From NCBI GenBank assembly GCA_910586715.1, contig CAJUJG010000003.1:37346-101345 (forward strand): DNA of 64,000 nucleotides, given 5' to 3'. Below the pieces are notes generated by a model. It searched no databases. It was not told the origin of the DNA and was given only the letters and a program-made list of their open reading frames with translations. This document shows, piece by piece, positions 19,738 to 27,589 of the stretch (position 1 is the first letter of the stretch; every line of letters begins with the position of its first letter). Source of the DNA: an uncultured Lachnospiraceae bacterium (GTDB lineage: Bacteria; Bacillota; Clostridia; Lachnospirales; Lachnospiraceae). The translations under genes and the position numbers were made by a program.

Positions 19738-20520
19738 TCAGTTATCTATTTCTTTGGAAAGTAATTCATCCATAAGTTTTTTCTGAAATTCTTCGTCTTG
19801 TGCGGCACGCTCCAAATCATCATATCGCTTGTCTTTCAATAAAAGGATCGTTAAACGATTAATTTTGTTTCTTTCATCTGCGGTAAGCCGTTCCATAATC
19901 TCACACATAGCATTCAATCCTCCTTCTGTTTCTTTATACCTGCGTTTGCCATCGGAAGTTTTTGGGAATTTGCTATTATAAATATCATCTTTTACAAATA
20001 CTTCCATAAGTTCAGAAACGTCTGAATTATTCTTAATTTCAGTATTCACGTAAACTTCCTCAAAACCATTATTAACAACCGTTCCTGTTTCCCTTACCCT
20101 GCGGTCAACATGATAAAGCGGAAAATTTCCCCGAAATATATCAAATCTTGAAATAAAAACCATACAAACATTAGGAACGTTTTTAAAGCGAATACCCGGA
20201 TTAGCAATATTCGTTGTAAGAACAGCACCATTATAGCGAACCCTGCGCTGATGGTCATCATCATCTGCCTTCTGCACTTCAATATCTATTTGGGTGCCAT
20301 CGCCCTTGACACATTTTGCATCAAGAATCACAGAACGCCCCTGTAAATTCGCGCCCATCCATTGCGGAATCGATTCAAGAACAATCAACTTATCATCTTC
20401 AAGTATCACTCGAAGTATTTCCTGACAAAAATCTTTATCCTCTGCCATCTTACGGAACATCAAATCATCAATCGGATTTAGTTTTTTTGCCTCTTCCCGT
20501 ATTTTCACCTTGTTGCTCAT
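19738..20520 (-). CDS. Rpn family recombination-promoting nuclease / PD-(D/E)XK transposase
   Basis: About 260 residues from the ATG at 20520, preceded by AGAGGA at a 6-base spacing; the in-frame ATG at 20535 is less likely. The N-terminal PDDEXK nuclease region shows LNPIDDLMFRKM, DAKCVKGDGTQIDIEVQ (Asp...E-x-Q active-site pattern) and RVRYNGAVL. The family (Rpn, formerly transposase_31) cuts DNA and promotes RecA-independent recombination; paralogues often vary between strains. The C-terminal EEFQKKLMDELLSKE tail is typical. It sits at the upstream edge of the type I RM operon on the same strand. Confidence 0.85.
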   Translation of the reverse strand: MSNKVKIREEAKKLNPIDDLMFRKMAEDKDFCQEILRVILEDDKLIVLESIPQWMGANLQGRSVILDAKCVKGDGTQIDIEVQKADDDDHQRRVRYNGAVLTTNIANPGIRFKNVPNVCMVFISRFDIFRGNFPLYHVDRRVRETGTVVNNGFEEVYVNTEIKNNSDVSELMEVFVKDDIYNSKFPKTSDGKRRYKETEGGLNAMCEIMERLTADERNKINRLTILLLKDKRYDDLERAAQDEEFQKKLMDELLSKEIDN

Positions 20521-20648
20521 ATAAAATCCTCTCATTATAATCAGCGCAAACCATTTCTAATAACAGTATATCACATTTTACCTATTAGGCAACCGCAAGA
20601 TTTGTAGACTCTGCACCTAAAACCAGTTAAATTTAGAAGAAAAACGAA

Positions 20649-20693
20649 CCCACCCAACTCCCTATTGCAAATCCCACCCAACTATCCTATAAT
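20649..20693 (+). promoter_or_regulatory. Promoter with 11-bp direct repeats for the gene at 20732
   Basis: A -35 box TTGCAA (20665-20670) and -10 box TATAAT (20688-20693) are 17 bases apart. The same 11-mer CCCACCCAACT occurs at 20649-20659 and 20673-20683, one copy upstream of -35 and one in the spacer, 24 bases apart. The pair could be an operator; this is inferred from position only. Confidence 0.6.
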
Positions 20694-20731
20694 AAAACAA
20701 AAAATCAAACCACACAAACGGAGGTAACAAA

Positions 20732-21016
20732 ATGAAGTTCCCTGATATGATCCAAGGAGAAAACGGTTTATTGATAGAATTGCGCTGCAACAACACGTTC
20801 AATGAGCAAATCTTTGCAGACATTACAGACTACCTAAACGAACACTTATCCGAATGGAAAGCAAACGGCTCCATCCCTGTCGCCGACGCGGTATCCATTT
20901 TTAACCTGATTGACGAACTGGCGGGCGGAAACAGATTTTTGAGTGAAGAAGCCGCACTTCGCGTAGAGGACGCCGCGCTTGAAATTCAAGATATCATCTC
21001 CGAATTAGAACCCTGA
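20732..21016 (+). CDS. Small acidic hypothetical protein (94 residues)
   Basis: The ATG at 20732 has GGAGGT about 7 bases upstream and a recognisable promoter in front. The product is acidic with no signal peptide or membrane segment, and has a leucine-rich helical C-terminus (DAALEIQDIISELEP). I do not recognise the family. It is the only plus-strand gene between 1 and 32 kb and stands alone between the defence island and decayed minus-strand genes. Confidence 0.75.
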   Translation: MKFPDMIQGENGLLIELRCNNTFNEQIFADITDYLNEHLSEWKANGSIPVADAVSIFNLIDELAGGNRFLSEEAALRVEDAALEIQDIISELEP

Positions 21017-21123
21017 AGCATCGTTCGGATGATACAGAAATTGCACAAGTTAAATTACATCTATATCGCCGCCGTAAAACAATCACTCACCAAAGCGCAA
21101 ATCCATGCAATTACAAACTACAA

Positions 21124-21900
21124 TTATTTTACGGATATCAAATTTAATCCCGCAAAAAGCATCAACACCCAGGCAAGAACCGCCTCCGCCATTGCAATCA
21201 CCAGCAGTTCCAAAACAAAAGCAACCGCTATCATAATCCCCGCCGACGCATTCTGCTCCTGCCAGTTTTCTTCCTCGGCAAACACCAAATTCGTTCCCGG
21301 CACGGTAACAACCCGTATGGATTTTTCCGCTGATACCGTTTGAGAAATGAGCCGCTTGACCGTATCAGCCGCTCCTTTTGCTCCCCGTTTTCCTCAAGTT
21401 CAGTCCACAACTCATAAACCGTAGGACGCTGCAGGTAAATCGCTTCCCACCGCTTGATTTTTGCCAACTGCACCCTGCCGTTTACTTCCTTCATATACCG
21501 CCTAAACCAATTTCGGTCAATCCAAAAAACCATCGCAAGCGCAGCCAGTCCCAAAAACGGACATCATTTTTGAGCCAATATAAATATCAATTGTACAGTC
21601 AACAACCGTATGACCGTCGCACTCATGAAATATCCCGTAAACACAGGAAGGATTTATCCAAACAGGTACTTCCCTTATGATGCCAAACAGACGTTTGAAA
21701 GGTTCCCACTGGTCAGGATACGTCACAACCCGAAAATGGTCCGCCCCGACCTCGCTCAAAAACACCCTGCCCTCCAATTTCCTGCCCAACGGACGTTTCA
21801 TCCGCTCCCGAACATCAACCGGAACCGTCCGCTCTATCATCTTCGCGGCAAAAACCGACTTTGCAAAAGGATATGTTATCTGATAACGCTTCCCGCTCAT
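21124..21900 (-). pseudogene. Frameshifted membrane protein gene
   Basis: The start ATG at 21900 has GGAGGG 5 bases upstream and begins MSGKRYQITYPFAKSVFAAK. The coding signal then changes frame at least twice: near 21560 to a frame with a membrane segment (GLAALAMVFWIDRNWFRRYM), and near 21370 to a third frame with SAEKSIRVVTVPGTNLVFAEEE and a final membrane stretch ending at the TAA at 21124. Read together this is one protein of about 255 residues with two hydrophobic segments, family not recognised. Sequencing error is possible, but the neighbouring gene is also shifted. Confidence 0.65.
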
Positions 21901-22062
21901 TTTTCCCTCCAAATCTAACCTACATTCCGCCATTTTCATCTGCATTTCTAATAAATTCATATTCCGTAGACGCGGGCGCATTTTGGTGCAAATAAATACA
22001 GATACTTTTTCCCGTCCGTAAATTACAAATTTTGATGCGGATATCACTGCTGTTAAATAATT

Positions 22063-22552
22063 TCACAAAATGCATTGCTGCGTTTTGCGCGCAGTGTCAT
22101 ATAAATAAATCCGTTTTGCCTTTGCACCGTCCTGAAAAGAAACGGCTTTTCTGCCATTATCCGAAATGCTGCACTGTCTGATACCCTTGAACAGTTCCTT
22201 CCTTTCCCGCGTTTTCATGTGATAACACGTTTCCTGCCCCTTATAACAAATGCACATTTGATTTCCGTCGCCATACGGAAATGTTTGGTTCCAAACAATA
22301 TGTTCCTTTTCCCCAATGCACAGCTGCTCCTCACTGCGCAAAAGTTCTGACCTACCGCTCTCCAAGAAAAAGCGTACGATGCCAAATTGCGAATCCGATT
22401 CCGCTTCCGACATCTTCGGCGGGAAAAAGGACTTCTCACTCCCATAATGGCTGTTTTCCCGCCAATAAGACAAGGTTTCGACAGCCTGACAATAAGACAA
22501 ATGCAATGATCAAGCCAATCTGAATCGGAGCCCTGCGCTTCTTTTTCCTCAT
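22063..22552 (-). pseudogene. Frameshifted lipoprotein gene
   Basis: The ATG at 22552 starts a lipoprotein signal (MRKKKRRAPIQIGLIIAF, then VLLSGC lipobox) but this frame stops at 22436 after 38 codons. A second frame continues at once with SEKSFFPPKMSEAESDSQFG and runs to 22063, giving a total of about 160 residues. It lies 8 bases after the sensor kinase stop, so it was probably the last gene of a kinase-lipoprotein-membrane protein operon that is now decaying. Confidence 0.65.
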
Positions 22553-22560
22553 ATGAATTT

Positions 22561-23952
22561 CTACTCAATATCTTCCTCGGAAACTGCCGCCATCATCAAC
22601 ATCACACTCAAGCAAAACACCCCGTCCTTCACGTCAATCGCAAGCTCTCCATTATACTTGCGCGCCACCCTGCGGATATTGGACAATCCATACCCATGAC
22701 CGTCCCCCGGCTTTGACGTAATCGGCAGCCCGCTCTGCGCGTCCCATTCCAAAGTCCCGCAAAAGCTGTTGCAGACCTCTATCATATACGCATTCTTCCT
22801 GTGATAAGACCGAATGGAAATAAACGGCGCCTCACACTCCGCCGCATATTCTATCGCATTTTGCAGCGCATTGTGCAAAATCACACTCACATCAAACGCA
22901 TTGATAGCCGCCCCGTTCGGATAATAAAACGCAGTTTCAAAACGTAAGTTCTTTTGTTCCGCCTCTTTTTTCCGCTCCTGTAAAATAACGTCCGTCACAG
23001 GATTGCCGCTTTGGATCTCTCCCGTAACTTCCAAAAGCGCAGCCTTTAAGTCGGTTCCGTACGCGACTGCCTCCTTCGTCTTATTTTCCTCATAAAGCCG
23101 TTCCAGGGTTACAATATGGTTCGTCATATCATGCCTCGCGCTGCGGATATTCTGATAAAGACTCTCCACCTGCTCAATATGCCGACGGATACTGTCCATC
23201 TGCATGGCAAGAAACTCCGTCTGCCGGTTTTCCTCCTCCTTTGCCCGAATATCCTGATACAGCACAATGACCACGACAATCGCAATCACGCTCGCCGCGT
23301 AAAACAGCACCATCAGAAAATCATAACCGACCTTATTTTCGCCGCCCTCCACAATATAAAACATGCGGTGATGCTGTATAATCTGATACGCCATCACGCC
23401 CATAAGCGAAGGGAGCGACAGCATAATCAGCTCCCTGCCCCGCATGTCCGTCCGCTTGTTTTTGTACGCCCTTAGCACCTGCCAAATCGCAACCGCCGTA
23501 AACAAAAACTCCAGCAAAAGATAAACCGCACTTACCCCGATATAAAGCGCAACCCACATATCCAAATGGCTTCTCATGTAATCAGTGCGCTCGGCAAATG
23601 CATACAGGTTATCGTAAATGATTTCCGCCATTGCCGAAGAAAGCCAGTTCAAGGAAAAAAAGACCATGACAAGAGACGCTTTCTGTTTATAGTTTCTTTT
23701 ATCTGTCAAACAAAGAACCAAAAATATCATCAGACTTCCCAAACCATACGCCGTATAAGCGTCCCCGACAAACGGCATGATAGGAAGCAATATCATAATT
23801 AAAGCGTATGCCACACCAACCAGGCGCACACGCCCCCGCTTTTGCAGCATCCCGGGAGAACACAGAAACGGCTTTACCAAACGGTAAAAACAATACGCCC
23901 TGACTGACGCCTCCGCAATAGGCAAAATCCTGTAAATTACTGTATATGTCAT
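22561..23952 (-). CDS. GHKL (AgrC/CitB-type) sensor histidine kinase
   Basis: 463 residues. The first 235 form a membrane sensor of about six or seven segments. A linker (KEEENRQTEF...) precedes the phospho-acceptor region SARHDMTNHI with His274. The C-terminal GHKL ATPase ends in GDGHGYGLSNIRRVARKYNGE. This is the AgrC-like class that senses peptides or other extracellular signals and normally pairs with a LytTR response regulator, but no regulator gene is in the window. The ATG at 23952 has AAAGGA upstream. It follows the DUF4175-like gene by about 100 bases on the same strand. Confidence 0.88.
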   Translation of the reverse strand: MTYTVIYRILPIAEASVRAYCFYRLVKPFLCSPGMLQKRGRVRLVGVAYALIMILLPIMPFVGDAYTAYGLGSLMIFLVLCLTDKRNYKQKASLVMVFFSLNWLSSAMAEIIYDNLYAFAERTDYMRSHLDMWVALYIGVSAVYLLLEFLFTAVAIWQVLRAYKNKRTDMRGRELIMLSLPSLMGVMAYQIIQHHRMFYIVEGGENKVGYDFLMVLFYAASVIAIVVVIVLYQDIRAKEEENRQTEFLAMQMDSIRRHIEQVESLYQNIRSARHDMTNHIVTLERLYEENKTKEAVAYGTDLKAALLEVTGEIQSGNPVTDVILQERKKEAEQKNLRFETAFYYPNGAAINAFDVSVILHNALQNAIEYAAECEAPFISIRSYHRKNAYMIEVCNSFCGTLEWDAQSGLPITSKPGDGHGYGLSNIRRVARKYNGELAIDVKDGVFCLSVMLMMAAVSEEDIE

Positions 23953-24054
23953 TTACCGTTCCTTTCCTGTTCCATGGTTCCCAAAACCGTTCCCATACGC
24001 TGTCTTTCGTATCCAAAATACTTTCGCAGCACAATCCGAACGCACATTCTTCTA

Positions 24055-25395
24055 TTATGGCGTGTTAAAGCTTGCAAAATACTCCTTAATAATCTCCTCC
24101 ATACCGCTCGGATATTTCCCCGCCGAAATACCCTCATAAGCGTTCTGTTCATAACTGCCGATAACCGCCTCGTGGGAAATATGCTCACCTTCCCAGCTCA
24201 ATCCGTTCTGCGCGCGGAAAAAGTCGGAATCATCATGATTTCCGGCGTTTCCCGTCAGATTTTCACTGTCCGCAATCACATTCGGAACACTGACATAATC
24301 ATGCGCATTGTCGCTACTGCCCGTGCCTCTGCCGTTCCCCCCGTTTCCGTCACCGTTGCCGTTTCCTTGACCGCCCTGACCATCGCCGTTCTGACCGTTC
24401 CCCTGACCGTTTTGACCATTCTGTCCCTGTCCGCCCTGACCGTTTCCGTTCTGTCCGTTCTGTCCATTATTCCCGTTTCCGTTTTGTCCGTTCTGCCCAT
24501 TCTGACCGTTTTCGCCTTGACCGTTCTGACCGTTTCCCTGTCCATTATTCCCCTGCGCAAGCTGCTGACCGCTCATTTTCTGCAGCTGCTGCGCCATCTC
24601 CTGCATTGCCTCCAGGGACGCTACCGATACCGACGCGCCGTTCTGCAAGCTCTGGGCAAGGGAGGACATTTGATCCGCCATATTCTGATACTTATAATCC
24701 AGCTTTTGTGACGCCGCCGCAAGCATCTGCGACGAAACCGCCTGCTGATACTCGGATAGCGACGACTCAAGGCTCTCAATCATTTCCTGTAATTGCGCCT
24801 GCTGCTCCGGCGTCAGCGCCTCCTCCTGCGCAAGCTCCTCCAAGGTTTCCACAAGCTCCTCCAGCTCCTGCTTCTTCTCCTTTGCCTCCTTTTTCACACT
24901 CTGCTGTTCCGAGGCGCGCTCCTTCGTCACAGAAGGCACAAACGCAAGCCCCGCTACAAGCGCCAGCATTCCCAAAAGCAAAAAGATTTTCCGAAAAGGC
25001 GGCATCAGCGGAATGCGTATCCTGTCCTGATGCGCACGCAGCTTTTCTATCGCGTCCTCCCGCTGCAATACAATCAAATCGCCCTCCTGCGCCAAATTCT
25101 CATAAGCGGTCACAATCCGCTCCGCAAAGCCAAAACGGTCCATCGCAAGCGCCGCCTGCTCCATATTGACCCGTTTCACAAATGCGCCTGCAACCGCTGC
25201 CAATACCGCAAGAAGCAATGCCCCAACGACATATAGATTTACATAATACATCGGTATGATAAATGCCGCTGCCTGCAGAAAAATCCCCGCGCCAGCACCG
25301 ACGCACAGCGCGAACAGCAGAATTTTGAGAAAGCCTGCTATATTCAGCCTGCGGCGGTATGTTTTAATAATTTTTAAAAATTCGTTTTGTTCCAT
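24055..25395 (-). CDS. DUF4175-like membrane protein with coiled coil and Asn-Gly-Gln repeats
   Basis: 446 residues. Two N-terminal membrane segments (about 20-75) and a third at 140-160 surround a motif MDRFGFAERIVTAYENL. That motif resembles the D-x-x-x-GL-x-x-R-x-x-TA-x-E signature of DUF4175-type proteins found with MoxR/BatA loci. A long coiled coil follows (about 170-250, ending in QQLQKMSGQQL). Next comes a low-complexity region of NGQ, GQNGQ and NGN repeats (about 280-355) and a short C-terminal globular tail. The repeats are probably a flexible extracellular or cytoplasmic linker. The family call is moderate. It follows the ABC permease after an intergenic palindrome array. Confidence 0.65.
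   Translation of the reverse strand: MEQNEFLKIIKTYRRRLNIAGFLKILLFALCVGAGAGIFLQAAAFIIPMYYVNLYVVGALLLAVLAAVAGAFVKRVNMEQAALAMDRFGFAERIVTAYENLAQEGDLIVLQREDAIEKLRAHQDRIRIPLMPPFRKIFLLLGMLALVAGLAFVPSVTKERASEQQSVKKEAKEKKQELEELVETLEELAQEEALTPEQQAQLQEMIESLESSLSEYQQAVSSQMLAAASQKLDYKYQNMADQMSSLAQSLQNGASVSVASLEAMQEMAQQLQKMSGQQLAQGNNGQGNGQNGQGENGQNGQNGQNGNGNNGQNGQNGNGQGGQGQNGQNGQGNGQNGDGQGGQGNGNGDGNGGNGRGTGSSDNAHDYVSVPNVIADSENLTGNAGNHDDSDFFRAQNGLSWEGEHISHEAVIGSYEQNAYEGISAGKYPSGMEEIIKEYFASFNTP
24325..24560 (-). repeat. In-frame low-complexity repeat coding for Asn-Gly-Gln tracts
   Basis: On the plus strand the region is a run of degenerate CCGTTCTG(A/T)CC-like units that encode repeated NGQ and GQG triplets on the minus strand. 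Unit lengths vary in multiples of 3, so the frame is preserved. It is likely to vary in copy number between strains by slippage. Confidence 0.8.
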
Positions 25396-25583
25396 TCCGT
25401 TTTCTCTTTCTACACATGTCTAAATTGTTATAACCGCATATTTACAGCCCCAAAATCTTTGCTCCATAACAAACTCCTGTACTTTAATCTACTGTAAGTC
25501 TTCCCACTTTTCAATGACTTCTTCGCTTTACACAAAAACCGCTGTTATTGTTCACTCCGTTCCAGTAACGGGTATAAATTCAT

Positions 25584-25679
25584 GCAAAATTTGCAAAACG
25601 AACAAGTTCGTTGCGTAAATGGATTTTTACTTGCTGCATGTACGTTTCCGTACGGACTTAGCAGTAAATGCTAAGTCCT
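25584..25679. repeat. Compound palindrome array between ABC permease and DUF4175-like gene
   Basis: Four perfect palindromes follow each other: 25584-25596 (TGCAAA-A-TTTGCA), 25598-25613 (AACGAAC/GTTCGTT), 25641-25654 (GTACG/CGTAC) and 25655-25679 (GGACTTAGCA/TGCTAAGTCC, 5-base loop). The 299-base gap 25396-25694 holds no gene besides this array. The structure recalls the arrays at 7142-7262 and 36368-36419. Confidence 0.7.
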
Positions 25680-25694
25680 GTATGAACAGTAACC

Positions 25695-26594
25695 TTACTT
25701 CCTTACTTTCTTCCCAACTGCCCCATGCATCGGATTAATCTTCCATGCCGCAGCAATCATAAAGACCAGCGACAATACAAACAGACACGCCGCCGACAAA
25801 AACAGCCACGTTTTCCCCTGCGACAAATGATATGTCAGAAAACCGACCTCCTGCCTGGAAAAATTTGAGCCTGCCGTCCCAAACAGCGATTCTCCTCTCA
25901 TAATCTGCATAAAAAACTCCTCAAAAAACACAAACGGATTTGCGAGCAAAAACAGCATGGACTCGCCCGCACTCTTCCCCTTGGTCCACACAAACTTCAA
26001 AATCATCGGCACAAACGTGATAAAATAAATCACAAAATAAAACGCAAACGACAAGATCACCGCCGTTATGGACTTACGGCAAAGTGCGGAACACAAAATC
26101 CCAATGCTCCCCGACAAAACCGACAGCAGAACAATCGTAAGCACAAAATAAAACAGATTGCTCCATCCAAGACCGCCCGCGATAAAGGAAAGCGCCATAA
26201 TCGGCATTCCCGCCACCACAAAAAACAAAATACGGATAACCGCCGAAATCACCTTCCCGACCACAATCGAAAACGGCGACATACACGTCGTGAGCATAAT
26301 GTCAAATGTCTGGCGCTCCCGCTCTCCTGAAATCGACGATGCCGTGATTATCGGAACAGTCAGCGCCACAATACACACCTGCGCAATCGCAAGCACGGGA
26401 AACAGCACAATGAAATAACTGTAAATATTGTTATCGCTGTAGATGCTGTTACTCTGCGACTGAATAAATGCCATCGCGAGCAAAAACGCTAAAACAAGCA
26501 CCATTTCATAAGCAAACACGCCCCAGCCAAAACGCATACTGCGCGCCGTCACCTGTAAATCTTTCTTCACAATCGGATTGATATGAACTCTCAC
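25695..26594 (-). CDS. ABC-2 type transporter permease
   Basis: 299 residues with six predicted membrane segments and the ISGERERQTFDIMLTT motif typical of GldF/ABC-2 permeases. The start codon is GTG with GGAGGA about 6 bases upstream. It pairs with the ATPase gene 26671-27588, from which it is separated by a two-hairpin intercistronic element. The substrate is unknown; such pairs next to GATase-like and DUF4175-like proteins form the ABC half of MoxR-type gliding/BatA-like loci. Confidence 0.9.
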   Translation of the reverse strand: MRVHINPIVKKDLQVTARSMRFGWGVFAYEMVLVLAFLLAMAFIQSQSNSIYSDNNIYSYFIVLFPVLAIAQVCIVALTVPIITASSISGERERQTFDIMLTTCMSPFSIVVGKVISAVIRILFFVVAGMPIMALSFIAGGLGWSNLFYFVLTIVLLSVLSGSIGILCSALCRKSITAVILSFAFYFVIYFITFVPMILKFVWTKGKSAGESMLFLLANPFVFFEEFFMQIMRGESLFGTAGSNFSRQEVGFLTYHLSQGKTWLFLSAACLFVLSLVFMIAAAWKINPMHGAVGKKVRK

Positions 26595-26620
26595 TGTATT
26601 CCTCCATTCTTAATGTACCT

Positions 26621-26675
26621 GCGAATTTGTGCCTCTGCACAAATTTGCCATGTGAAAAATCTAAGATTTTTCACA
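26621..26675 (-). repeat. Two-hairpin intercistronic element, copy A
   Basis: Read on the minus strand it has stem 1 TGTGAAAAATC / GATTTTTCACA (26665-26675 with 26651-26661), then stem 2 GCAAATTTGTGC / GCACAAATTCGC (26636-26647 with 26621-26632, one G-T pair), then CAGGTA and the ribosome site GGAG of the permease gene. A near-identical element occurs at 33009-33060 in the same relation to its downstream gene. Stem 1 begins inside the ATPase stop codon. Confidence 0.75.
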
Positions 26676-27588
26676 TTTCCGTAAGCTGCATAAACAGCGA
26701 TTCCAAACTGCCCTCTTCCCTGTAAAATCCTGTCAGCACCACCTCGTTTTGTATCAGCCTGCCAATCAGCGCGCTGACCTCCTCGTCCGTGCCGCCGCCC
26801 GAAATAATGATTTCATTTTCCCGCACCGATTCCACGCGCACATTCGCCTGCTCCTTCAAAAACCGCACCGCCGTCTCCATATCGGAAATCACCTGTACAT
26901 GAATGCGTTTCCCACCCGAAAGCTGCTGCATAATATCCTCAATGCGTCCTGCGGTTATCAACTGCCCGCGGTTCATAATCCCGATGCTCGTACACATCTC
27001 GGAAAGCTCCGAAAGAATATGCGAGCTAATCACAATCGTCTTTCCCATAGAATGTAAATTTTTTAACAATTCCTTCATTTCCACCCGTGCCCGCGGATCA
27101 AGCCCCGAGCTTGGCTCATCCAAAATCAAAAGCTTCGGATTGTGAAGCAATGCCCTCGCCACGCAGAGACGCTGCTTCATGCCGCGCGAAAGCGTGTCTA
27201 CATAGACTTCCTTTTTGTCCGAAAGATTGACAAGCTCCAGCAAATCGTCCGAAATCTTCGCAATATCCCGCGAGTACATTCCGTACATCGAACCGTACAT
27301 ATCCATATATTCCCGCACCTTCAGATTGTCATATACACCGAAAAAATCAGGCACATAACCAATCATCCGTTTCATTTCCCGGCTCCCAATCGGCGCCTCG
27401 GAATCACCAATCACTACAAGACCGCCGCTTGCCCGAAGAAGACCGCAGACAATGCGGATTGTCGTCGTTTTTCCTGCGCCGTTTGGTCCTACAAAGCCAA
27501 ACAAGTCACCCTCGGGAATATGCAGCGTCAAATGATTGACCGCCGTGAACGAACCGTAATTTTTCGTCAGATTATTAATATAAAGCAT
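26671..27588 (-). CDS. ABC transporter ATP-binding protein
   Basis: 305 residues. Walker A GPNGAGKTT (about 35-43), signature LSRGMKQR, Walker B LLILDEPSSGLD and the switch His (VISSHIL). The C-terminal 85 residues match ABC-2 ATPases with a regulatory extension. It energises export by the permease at 25695-26594. The start ATG has GGAGGAG 5 bases before it and follows the stop of the GATase-like gene by one base, so the genes are translationally coupled. Confidence 0.95.
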   Translation of the reverse strand: MLYINNLTKNYGSFTAVNHLTLHIPEGDLFGFVGPNGAGKTTTIRIVCGLLRASGGLVVIGDSEAPIGSREMKRMIGYVPDFFGVYDNLKVREYMDMYGSMYGMYSRDIAKISDDLLELVNLSDKKEVYVDTLSRGMKQRLCVARALLHNPKLLILDEPSSGLDPRARVEMKELLKNLHSMGKTIVISSHILSELSEMCTSIGIMNRGQLITAGRIEDIMQQLSGGKRIHVQVISDMETAVRFLKEQANVRVESVRENEIIISGGGTDEEVSALIGRLIQNEVVLTGFYREEGSLESLFMQLTEM

Positions 27589-27589
27589 A

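Noticed and set aside
24310..24570. Repeats that look like a CRISPR array
   Set aside because: Units are short, degenerate and multiples of 3 that encode Asn/Gly/Gln in frame; no spacers of constant length.
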